The position numbers and the translations under genes were made by a program. Source: Candidatus Caenarcanales bacterium (GTDB lineage: Bacteria; Cyanobacteriota; Vampirovibrionia; LMEP-6097). Taken from it: DNA of 5,141 bases. Shown here piece by piece: positions 1-5,000 of this stretch. A model generated the notes under the pieces. It was not told the origin of the DNA, ran no database searches, and was given only the letters and a program-made list of their open reading frames with translations. The first letter of the stretch is position 1. The number at the start of each line of letters is the position of its first letter. The stretch is from positions 1-5,141 of the forward strand of contig JAJTHA010000230.1 in the NCBI GenBank assembly GCA_021299565.1, read 5' to 3'.

Positions 1-2
1 GA

Positions 3-275
3 GTTAATCCAGATGCTAAATCCGATTCAAAAAAAGAAAATGAAGAAAAAACACCTCCAGCCGACCAGAAGCCAAATTCACCAAAAACCAATACCTTCAA
101 TTTAAATATTTTCAATTTTGACTCACCGATGAAAATTAATGTAAAAGGTCTATCAATATCTCCAGAAGCTATAGATGAGCTACTTAAAATACCAACACAA
201 ATAAATACGCCGCCATCTCTACAGGAGATATTGAATTCAGAGCCAGTCAAAGAACTACAAGAATTAGAAAAATAA
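3..275 (+). CDS. C-terminal part of an unrecognised protein (5' end outside window)
   Basis: An open frame runs in from the left edge and ends at TAA (273-275), giving 91 residues of a C-terminus. The first part (about residues 1-32) is a low-complexity stretch rich in Lys, Glu, Asn and Pro, typical of a disordered linker. It is followed by a more ordered segment with alternating Asn and Phe (TNTFNLNIFNF), a short beta-like run (KINVKGLSI), and a leucine-rich, probably helical tail ending in QELQELEK. I recognise no family and can see no catalytic motif. An internal ATG at 129 could start a short protein of about 48 codons, but the open frame and linker composition continue upstream, so a larger gene truncated by the window edge is more likely. 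It converges on the permease gene with one base between the two stop codons. Whether it is exported or cytoplasmic cannot be judged without the N-terminus. Confidence 0.6.
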   Translation, partial: VNPDAKSDSKKENEEKTPPADQKPNSPKTNTFNLNIFNFDSPMKINVKGLSISPEAIDELLKIPTQINTPPSLQEILNSEPVKELQELEK

Positions 276-276
276 A

Positions 277-1134
277 TCACATTGCTTGTTTTTTGTTTAA
301 AACAAAAGCCAAGGCTGTCGCAATCAAGACAATCACAAACAAAACCCAGGCAAGAGCTGACGCATAACCCATCCTAAAATCATCAAACGCAGTCTGATAG
401 GCATAGAGAGAGTAAAACATCGTTGCATTTTGCGGACCACCAGAAGTCATTACGTAAGCAGGTACAAAATACTGGAAGACTTGAATAATGCCAATTACTA
501 CATTGAAAAATATTGTTGGTGCTAAACACGGAAGAGTAATATGCCAAAACTGAGTCATAGAGCTAGCTCCATCTAATCTTGCTGATTCATACAGTGACTC
601 AGGAATATTCTGCAAACCCGCCAAATAAATCAACATCGGATTACCAAGCGACCAAAAGCTCATAATTATCAAAGCGGACAAAGCCCAATTAGGGTCAGCG
701 AGCCACATTGGGCTGCTATAGCCTGGGATCCAGGAAAATATTTTATTCAAAACTTGATTTAATAAACCACTATCATCAGCTCTAAAAATCCATGACCAAG
801 TGACACTAGAAGCAACTATAGGAACGATAGAAGGTAAATAAAGTGCAACACGAAAAAAACTCTGTCCTAAAACTTTGTTATTCAGCAAGACCGCTAGAAC
901 AATCGCAATCACTGTCCCAAGAGGCAAAGCAGTAAACGCAAAAACAAAAGTCACCCCTAAAGACTTGAGCCAGATTGGATCAGCCAACATCTCACTATAA
1001 TTTGCAAGCCCTACAAAACTAGGGTTATTAATTCCATCATAGTCAGTGAAAGACAAAAACAAGCTGGCAAGAATAGGTCCTAGTAAAAAACATACTAGTC
1101 CTATCAACCAAGGGATCAAAAATATCAATGCCAT
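277..1134 (-). CDS. Sugar ABC transporter permease, MalF/UgpA type (binding-protein-dependent transport inner membrane component)
   Basis: Inner-membrane permease of a CUT1-type carbohydrate importer, 285 residues. Six hydrophobic segments are visible at about residues 2-24, 60-83, 95-117, 151-173, 203-225 and 257-279. The cytoplasmic EAA loop that docks on the ATPase is clear at about 182-202 (ESARLDGAS through ITLP), and the TSGGP motif usual for this family follows at 230-234. Known members work with a second permease (MalG/UgpE type), a solute-binding protein and an MsmX/MalK-type ATPase; none of these is in the window and the substrate cannot be told. The ATG directly follows the TAA of sdhB in the same frame, so no earlier start is possible without reading through that stop. 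No Shine-Dalgarno sequence is visible in the last codons of sdhB, suggesting termination-reinitiation. The protein begins almost inside its first membrane segment and lacks the basic N-terminal tail usual in relatives. The stop (TGA) is at 277-279. Confidence 0.9.
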   Translation of the reverse strand: MALIFLIPWLIGLVCFLLGPILASLFLSFTDYDGINNPSFVGLANYSEMLADPIWLKSLGVTFVFAFTALPLGTVIAIVLAVLLNNKVLGQSFFRVALYLPSIVPIVASSVTWSWIFRADDSGLLNQVLNKIFSWIPGYSSPMWLADPNWALSALIIMSFWSLGNPMLIYLAGLQNIPESLYESARLDGASSMTQFWHITLPCLAPTIFFNVVIGIIQVFQYFVPAYVMTSGGPQNATMFYSLYAYQTAFDDFRMGYASALAWVLFVIVLIATALAFVLNKKQAM

Positions 1135-1893
1135 TTAATGACGCAAAATTTCACTGATGCTGTGACCAGTTGCCATACGATTAGCCCTTGCAATACTGTC
1201 AGTAAGAGGGATTTCTTTAGGGCAAGCTTTCACACAAGCTTGAGCATTACCGCAATCAGCTAATCCATTTTCTATAAGCGCCTGAGTACGATCGTTTTTG
1301 AGACTCGCTCCATTAGGATGGCTATTAAAAAGAACTGCTTGCGAAATCGCTTGAGCTCCGATGAAACCATTATCGTTAGTCCATTGTGGGCAAACTTCTA
1401 AGCAGCAGCCACAAGTCATACATCTACTCAAAATATAATTTTCTTCTTGAATCTCAGGCAAGACTTTTGGACCATCGCCTAAATCATAGATACCATCAAT
1501 AGCTATCCATGCTTTTACTTTTTTGAGAGCTTCAAACATATTTGATCTATCCACGATCAAATCTCTTTGCACAGGAAATTTAGACATAGGCTCAATAGTG
1601 ATTGGCTGTTCAAGATTATCAACAATAGCGCTACAAGCCTGTCTTACTTTGCCGTTGATAACCATAGTGCAAGATCCGCAAACTTCTTCTAGACAACCTG
1701 ACTCATAACAAACTGGCTCAGTTGCTGTCCCTTCTTGAGTTTGAGGAAATTGTTTGGTTGCCATCAAAATAGAGATTACATTCATGCCCTGCTCATAAGG
1801 CACTTCAAAATTTTCGTAATAAGATTTAGACTCTTGGTCTTTTTGACGCTTTACTTTGAAATTTACAGTTTTACCTTGTATTTTTTCTGCCAT
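1135..1893 (-). CDS. sdhB: Succinate dehydrogenase / fumarate reductase iron-sulfur subunit (Bacillus type)
   Basis: Electron-transfer subunit of respiratory complex II, passing electrons from the flavin of SdhA to quinone at the membrane anchor. It has 252 residues, the usual length for the Bacillus-type protein. The N-terminal ferredoxin domain carries the [2Fe-2S] ligands C67, C72, C75 and C87 (C-x4-C-x2-C-x11-C). The C-terminal domain has C158, C161, C164 and C168-Pro, then C214, C220 and C224-Pro. By homology C158, C161, C164 and C224 hold the [4Fe-4S] cluster, and C168, C214 and C220 the [3Fe-4S] cluster. The segments FPVQRDLIVDR and LKKVKAWI are typical of the family. The set of ligands is complete, so the protein should be functional. 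Neither sdhA nor sdhC is adjacent: it is the first gene of its transcript, divergent from smpB and followed directly by the sugar permease. The ATG at 1893 lies 7 bases after an extended -10 box, suggesting a leaderless mRNA. Confidence 0.96.
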   Translation of the reverse strand: MAEKIQGKTVNFKVKRQKDQESKSYYENFEVPYEQGMNVISILMATKQFPQTQEGTATEPVCYESGCLEEVCGSCTMVINGKVRQACSAIVDNLEQPITIEPMSKFPVQRDLIVDRSNMFEALKKVKAWIAIDGIYDLGDGPKVLPEIQEENYILSRCMTCGCCLEVCPQWTNDNGFIGAQAISQAVLFNSHPNGASLKNDRTQALIENGLADCGNAQACVKACPKEIPLTDSIARANRMATGHSISEILRH

Positions 1894-1900
1894 ATCTTAT

Positions 1901-1909
1901 ATTTTACCA
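1901..1909 (-). promoter_or_regulatory. Extended -10 promoter of sdhB, predicted leaderless
   Basis: Read on the minus strand, TGG followed by TAAAAT (1909 down to 1901) matches an extended -10 (TGn-TATAAT with one mismatch in the hexamer). Seven bases, ATAAGAT, separate it from the ATG at 1893, so the expected transcription start falls on or next to the start codon. No good -35 hexamer lies 16-18 bases upstream, which is tolerable for an extended -10. No convincing Shine-Dalgarno sequence fits the gap. The start site is inferred, not observed. Confidence 0.55.
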
Positions 1910-1920
1910 CCAGAATAAAG

Positions 1921-1947
1921 AGATCCTTCACTTCGTTCAGGATGACA
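1921..1947. repeat. REP-like short imperfect palindrome between sdhB and smpB
   Basis: Five-base arms ATCCT (1923-1927) and AGGAT (1939-1943) are inverted around an 11-base centre containing CTTCG, flanked by AG on the left and GACA on the right. From memory, sequences very like this (GATCCTTC, CTTCG, then CAGGATGACA) occur as dispersed intergenic palindromes in many unrelated bacterial genomes. Only one copy is in this window, so its repetitive nature is inferred. It sits upstream of both divergent promoters, over the place where the sdhB -35 box would lie. Confidence 0.45.
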
Positions 1948-1976
1948 ATTCACACAAGATAATTATAAGCCCACGT

Positions 1977-1982
1977 TATACT
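1977..1982 (+). promoter_or_regulatory. -10 box of the smpB promoter
   Basis: TATACT matches the sigma-70 -10 consensus at five of six positions and ends 11 bases before the smpB ATG at 1994. The expected start of transcription is about 1988-1990, leaving a leader of only 4-6 bases with no room for a Shine-Dalgarno sequence. No good -35 box is found 16-18 bases upstream; TTCACA at 1949-1954 is 22 bases away, too far. A second possibility is ATGACA (1942-1947), a 16-base spacer and TATAAG (1964-1969), which would give a leader of roughly 20 bases. Confidence 0.4.
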
Positions 1983-1993
1983 AATTATTGATA

Positions 1994-2497
1994 ATGGGTC
2001 GCGCAAAAAAACAAATTGCAAAAAAACAAAAAAAAGCCGAAACAAAAACGGGTTCAGCTACGGTCGCTCGCAACAAAAAAGCTGGTTTTGATTTTCATCT
2101 CGGCAAAGAAATCTTAGCTGGAATTGTGCTTGAAGGCTCAGAAGTCAAATCTCTCAGAGCTGCCAATGTCCAATTGCGAGGATCTTACGCCAAATTCATC
2201 GATAGTGAGTTGTGGCTTTTTAATTGTCATATCGCCGAATATAAATTCGCCAATCGCTTTAATCATCAGCCCGACAGAGCTCGTAAACTTTTACTCAACC
2301 GCTATGAAATGGATAGATTAGAGCTTGAGCTTGCCAAAACCAGACAAACATTAGTAGCATCCAAAATATTTTTCAAAGGCAATTTTGCAAAAGTAGTTTT
2401 GCATGTTGCAGATGGCAAAGATAAAGGAGACAAACGTGCTTCTCTCAAACGCCGTCAGCAAGACGAAGATATCAAGAGGGCGATAAAAGATTTCTAA
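1994..2497 (+). CDS. smpB: SsrA (tmRNA)-binding protein SmpB
   Basis: Binds tmRNA and delivers it to ribosomes stalled on broken mRNAs, the core of trans-translation rescue in the cytoplasm. The protein has 167 residues from the ATG at 1994. Family hallmarks are ARNKKAGFDFHL (25-36), the tmRNA-contacting core with GSEVKSLR (48-55), RKLLLN with a following Arg-Tyr-Glu (97-105), and the basic C-terminal tail DKRASLKRRQQDEDI (146-160), which enters the ribosomal mRNA channel in known structures. A Lys/Ala-rich N-terminal extension of about 24 residues precedes the core, slightly longer than in E. coli. A TTG at 1988 would add two residues, but ATG is preferred. No Shine-Dalgarno sequence precedes either start, and the -10 box is so close that the mRNA is nearly leaderless. 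Its stop lies 17 bases before the first possible fabG ATG. The tmRNA gene ssrA is not in the window. Confidence 0.97.
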   Translation: MGRAKKQIAKKQKKAETKTGSATVARNKKAGFDFHLGKEILAGIVLEGSEVKSLRAANVQLRGSYAKFIDSELWLFNCHIAEYKFANRFNHQPDRARKLLLNRYEMDRLELELAKTRQTLVASKIFFKGNFAKVVLHVADGKDKGDKRASLKRRQQDEDIKRAIKDF

Positions 2498-2498
2498 A

Positions 2499-2507
2499 TG
2501 CTAAAAT
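2499..2507 (+). promoter_or_regulatory. Extended -10 promoter of fabG-acpP
   Basis: TGC followed by TAAAAT (one mismatch to TATAAT) starts one base after the smpB stop codon. Seven bases, AATAGTC, separate it from an ATG at 2515, so transcription should start at about that ATG. No good -35 hexamer is present at 16-18 bases. The same TGn-TAnnAT layout is seen before sdhB and hemL. Confidence 0.5.
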
Positions 2508-2533
2508 AATAGTCATGACAACGACATTAACTC

Positions 2534-2540
2534 AAGAGGA
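2534..2540 (+). promoter_or_regulatory. Ribosome binding site that favours the internal fabG start
   Basis: AAGAGGA complements the anti-Shine-Dalgarno sequence and ends 10 bases before the ATG at 2551. No such site precedes the ATG at 2515. This supports 2551 as the main start, with the stretch 2515-2550 acting as a 5' leader. If the mRNA starts at 2515, however, a leaderless start there would add 12 residues. Confidence 0.55.
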
Positions 2541-2550
2541 AAAATCATCA

Positions 2551-3300
2551 ATGACTCTCAAACTAAAAGACAAAATAGCTCTCGTTACAGGCGGCACAAG
2601 AGGCATAGGCAAAGCGATTGCAGAATTATACGCACAAGAAGGCGCTCAAGTAATTATCACAGGCAGAGCGGCAAGTAATGAAACAGCAAGCGAAATCAAT
2701 TCAACATTAGCTCCAGAAACCGGCAAAGTTCACTATAAAAGCTGCGAAATGGGCGACAGAGCAGCAATAGATGCACTTGTAAGCAGCATACTCACTGAGT
2801 TTGGCAGAATAGATGTTCTGGTTAACAACGCAGGCATCACTAATGATCAATTATTTATCAGAATGAAAGACGAAGACTGGACAAATGTCATGAACGTTAA
2901 CCTCAATGCTCTTTTCTATTTGACTCAACCAGTAGTAAAAGCTATGTCCAAACAAAAAGGCGGCGCTATTATCAATATGAGCAGCGTAGTAGGCTTACAC
3001 GGCAATCCTGCGCAAGTGAATTATGCAACGACCAAAGCCGGTATCCTTGGCTTTTCTAAGTCCATAGCTAAAGAATACGGACGCAGAGGAATTCGCGTCA
3101 ACGTCATTGCTCCAGGCTTTATTCAGACCGAAATGACAGATAAATTACCTGAAGAAATCCAAAACAAATATAAAGAAAACATCCCTCTGGGGGACTTTGG
3201 TAGCGCTAAAGACGTTGCTGATGCGGCTTTGTTCCTGGCAGCTAGCTCAAACTACATCACCGGACAGGTGATACAGGTTGATGGTGGTTTATTTATGTAG
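2551..3300 (+). CDS. fabG: 3-oxoacyl-[acyl-carrier-protein] reductase
   Basis: Cytosolic NADPH-dependent reduction of 3-oxoacyl-ACP to (3R)-hydroxyacyl-ACP, the first reductive step of type II fatty acid elongation. The protein has 249 residues and is a classical short-chain dehydrogenase. The Rossmann motif TGGTRGIG lies at 13-20, NNAG at 92-95, and the catalytic tetrad is N117, S145, Y158 and K162 (YATTK). The PG-F motif follows at 188-190 and the chain ends in VDGGLFM, as FabG proteins do. Arg39 in ITGR suits NADPH binding. The start at 2551 follows a Shine-Dalgarno sequence (2534-2540) and gives the usual short N-terminus. An upstream in-frame ATG at 2515 would add 12 hydrophilic residues and is the alternative if the mRNA is leaderless. 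The gene lies 75 bases before acpP with no terminator between, so both are probably one transcript; fabD, fabF and fabH are not here. Many reductases resemble FabG, but the adjacent acpP supports the fatty acid role. Confidence 0.94.
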   Translation: MTLKLKDKIALVTGGTRGIGKAIAELYAQEGAQVIITGRAASNETASEINSTLAPETGKVHYKSCEMGDRAAIDALVSSILTEFGRIDVLVNNAGITNDQLFIRMKDEDWTNVMNVNLNALFYLTQPVVKAMSKQKGGAIINMSSVVGLHGNPAQVNYATTKAGILGFSKSIAKEYGRRGIRVNVIAPGFIQTEMTDKLPEEIQNKYKENIPLGDFGSAKDVADAALFLAASSNYITGQVIQVDGGLFM

Positions 3301-3356
3301 TAGTATTCTTCAACAGCAAAGGCGGCGAAACGGGAGATATCGCTACCTGAACTAAA

Positions 3357-3364
3357 AAAAGAGG
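3357..3364 (+). promoter_or_regulatory. Ribosome binding site of acpP
   Basis: AAAAGAGG ends 11 bases before the acpP ATG at 3376. A second purine run, AAAAGGA (3368-3374), is only one base from the ATG, too close to serve. The gap from 3301 holds no convincing promoter, in keeping with co-transcription from fabG. acpP is the internal gene of its unit and has a Shine-Dalgarno sequence, whereas the first genes of the other units do not. Confidence 0.5.
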
Positions 3365-3375
3365 TTTAAAAGGAT

Positions 3376-3630
3376 ATGACACAAACATTAGATCGTGAAG
3401 AAATTTTTGAAAGAATCAGAAAAGTAGTCGCAGGCCAGCTTTCTATCAGCGAAGACGAAATCAAAGAATCATCTAGCTTCACAACAGATCTCGGTGCTGA
3501 TTCACTAGACACCGTAGAACTTGTTATGGCTCTTGAAGATGAATTTGGCGTAGAAATCCCTGATGAAGAAGCAGAGAAGATCACTACAGTTGGTGCAGCT
3601 GTTAACTACGTTGAATCAAAATCAAAATAG
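3376..3630 (+). CDS. acpP: Acyl carrier protein
   Basis: Small acidic cytosolic carrier of growing acyl chains in type II fatty acid synthesis, 84 residues against 75-85 in the family. Ser43 in the DSLDTVELVMALED motif (42-55) is the site where holo-ACP synthase attaches 4'-phosphopantetheine. Helix I (about 7-21), the phosphopantetheine-bearing helix II and the IPDEEAEKITTVG segment (61-73) are all recognisable. The N-terminus MTQTLDRE is a few residues longer than in E. coli; no other start fits. The gene follows fabG, whose product acts on its acyl-thioesters, and is followed by a strong intrinsic terminator, so the fabG-acpP transcript probably ends here. The fabF gene that often follows acpP is absent. 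Confidence 0.97.
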   Translation: MTQTLDREEIFERIRKVVAGQLSISEDEIKESSSFTTDLGADSLDTVELVMALEDEFGVEIPDEEAEKITTVGAAVNYVESKSK

Positions 3631-3654
3631 TATTTGATTATTAATGAACGTTTT

Positions 3655-3679
3655 AAAGCCCCGCCTTTGGTGGGGCTTT
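3655..3679 (+). terminator. Intrinsic terminator after acpP
   Basis: AAAGCCCC (3655-3662) pairs perfectly with GGGGCTTT (3672-3679). Inside, GCC and GGT extend the stem by two C-G pairs and one G-U pair, leaving a three-base TTT loop, so the stem has 11 pairs. The tail CATTTT (3680-3685) is a short U-run. It begins 24 bases after the acpP stop and ends the fabG-acpP transcript. Its presence also argues against any hemL start upstream of it. Confidence 0.88.
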
Positions 3680-3684
3680 CATTT

Positions 3685-3693
3685 TGCTATGAT
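3685..3693 (+). promoter_or_regulatory. Extended -10 promoter of hemL, predicted leaderless
   Basis: TGC followed by TATGAT (one mismatch to TATAAT) forms an extended -10. Six bases, AAATTC, separate it from the hemL ATG at 3700, which places the expected transcription start on the start codon itself. The -35 position falls inside the terminator stem and shows no good hexamer. The TG overlaps the end of the terminator's T-run, so the terminator and the next promoter are packed together. Confidence 0.6.
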
Positions 3694-3699
3694 AAATTC

Positions 3700-4977
3700 A
3701 TGCAAACAATTGCAAGAACTAGATCTCAAGAGCTTTTCAAACGAGCAAAGGAATTGATGCCGGGTGGTGTAAACTCACCAGTCAGAGCTTTTAAATCAAT
3801 TGGAATAGATCCTATTTTCATCAAAAGCGCCAAAGGCGCTTATCTATTTGACGAAGACGGCAACAAATATATAGATTTTGTAGGTTCATGGGGACCAATG
3901 ATACTTGGGCACGCAGACCCAGATATCGAAGCAGCGATCATTGCTGCAGCTCGCTCTGGCACAAGCTTTGGCGCTCCAACAGCTCTAGAGAATCAAATGG
4001 CAGAAGAGGTGATTAAACTAGTTCCTAGCATTGAAATGGTACGCTTCGTCAATTCTGGCACTGAAGCCGTAATGGCTGCGATCCGCTTGGCAAGAGCTTT
4101 TACGAAGAGGGACAAAATCATCAAATTCACCGGTTGTTACCACGGTCACTGCGATGCTCTTCTTGTTAGTGCTGGTTCTGGAGTTGCAACTCTAGGACTT
4201 CCTGATAGTCCTGGTGTTACCAAAGAAACCGCAAAGGATACTTTAGTCGTCAAATTCAATGACCAAGAGGCTCTCAAAAAAGTTTTTGAAAAGCACTCAA
4301 GCGAAATCGCAGCGATTATTACTGAACCAATTATTGGGAATTCAGGGTTTATCAAAGCACAAAATGGTTTTTTGGAATTGTGCAGAGAGCTTTGCAATGA
4401 GCATCAATCATTACTTATTTTTGATGAAGTGATGACGGGTTTTAGAGTAGCACTTGGTGGTGCTCAAGAATTATTTGGGATCAAAGCCGATATCACAACT
4501 CTAGGCAAAGTCATTGGTGGAGGGCTTCCTGTGGGTGCCTACGGCGGCTCTCAAGAAATTATGTCCATGGTTGCTCCAGCAGGACCAATGTACCAAGCTG
4601 GAACCCTTTCAGGAAACCCGCTTGCTATGTCTGCTGGATTAACTTGCCTGAAAAAAATCCAAGCAGCAAATTTTTATCAAGAGCTTGAAGCCAAAACAAA
4701 ATATTTGGTAGAAGGTATTAAAGCTATTGATCCAGCTAATATTCAAGTTGATTACGCTGGTGGCATGTTTGGATATTTCTTCTCGCCAAGTGCAATTGAT
4801 AGTTACGAAGCAGCCAAAGAAAATGTTGATATTGAAAAATTCAAATCCACCTATAAAAAACTTCTGGATCTTGGGGTCTATATGGCGCCATCAGCTTTTG
4901 AGGCTGGTTTTGTGAGTGCGGCGCATAGCTATGAGGATTTGGATAAAGTCATTGAGGCAATGAAGATATCTTTATGA
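3700..4977 (+). CDS. hemL: Glutamate-1-semialdehyde 2,1-aminomutase
   Basis: PLP enzyme that converts glutamate-1-semialdehyde to 5-aminolevulinate, the last step of the C5 route (GltX, HemA, HemL) to heme and other tetrapyrroles. The protein has 425 residues against about 425-432 in the family. Visible features are PGGVNSPVRAF (21-31), GSWGPMILGH (62-71), the phosphate-binding NSGTEA (118-123), YHGH (147-150), the flexible loop SAGSGVATLGLPDSPGV (157-173), DEVMTGFR (242-249), the PLP lysine K270 in TLGKVIGGG, and AGTLSGNPLAM (300-310). All key residues are present. The frame is open back to a TTG at 3634, but that start would translate the acpP terminator; ATG 3700, giving MQTIARTRSQELF, matches the usual N-terminus. 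No Shine-Dalgarno sequence is present and the extended -10 box ends 6 bases before the ATG, so the mRNA is probably leaderless. No other heme gene adjoins it, and no terminator is seen before the insertion sequence behind it. Confidence 0.97.
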   Translation: MQTIARTRSQELFKRAKELMPGGVNSPVRAFKSIGIDPIFIKSAKGAYLFDEDGNKYIDFVGSWGPMILGHADPDIEAAIIAAARSGTSFGAPTALENQMAEEVIKLVPSIEMVRFVNSGTEAVMAAIRLARAFTKRDKIIKFTGCYHGHCDALLVSAGSGVATLGLPDSPGVTKETAKDTLVVKFNDQEALKKVFEKHSSEIAAIITEPIIGNSGFIKAQNGFLELCRELCNEHQSLLIFDEVMTGFRVALGGAQELFGIKADITTLGKVIGGGLPVGAYGGSQEIMSMVAPAGPMYQAGTLSGNPLAMSAGLTCLKKIQAANFYQELEAKTKYLVEGIKAIDPANIQVDYAGGMFGYFFSPSAIDSYEAAKENVDIEKFKSTYKKLLDLGVYMAPSAFEAGFVSAAHSYEDLDKVIEAMKISL

Positions 4978-5000
4978 TATTATTAATAGTATGATAACGG

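Noticed and set aside
1318..1404. Extra cysteine within the SdhB cluster motif (CMTCGCCLEVC)
   Set aside because: A cysteine at this non-ligand position is common in SdhB-type proteins, and all expected ligands are present, so no new cluster type is implied.
1523..1962. Two plus-strand open frames over sdhB and its upstream region
   Set aside because: They lie opposite the cysteine motifs of sdhB, have low-complexity sequence and no ribosome binding site.
2124..2321. Second plus-strand open frame inside smpB
   Set aside because: Out-of-frame shadow of smpB without family resemblance.
3301..3375. Possible hairpin or attenuator between fabG and acpP (GCGA at 3325-3328 with TCGC at 3340-3343)
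   Set aside because: Only four base pairs around an 11-base loop and no T-run; the gap looks like an ordinary leader with a Shine-Dalgarno sequence.
3366..3584. Minus-strand open frame over acpP
   Set aside because: Serine-rich shadow of the acpP codons with no start signal; the plus frame is a clear acyl carrier protein.
3634..3699. Longer HemL with 22 extra N-terminal residues starting at TTG 3634
   Set aside because: It would translate through the acpP terminator hairpin and the hemL -10 box; HemL homologues begin near MQTIARTRSQELF at 3700.
4146..4397. Minus-strand open frame within hemL
   Set aside because: Antisense shadow of a fully conserved gene, with no recognisable motif.
4727..4915. 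Second plus-strand open frame in the hemL 3' end
   Set aside because: Out-of-frame shadow of hemL codons with no start signal.
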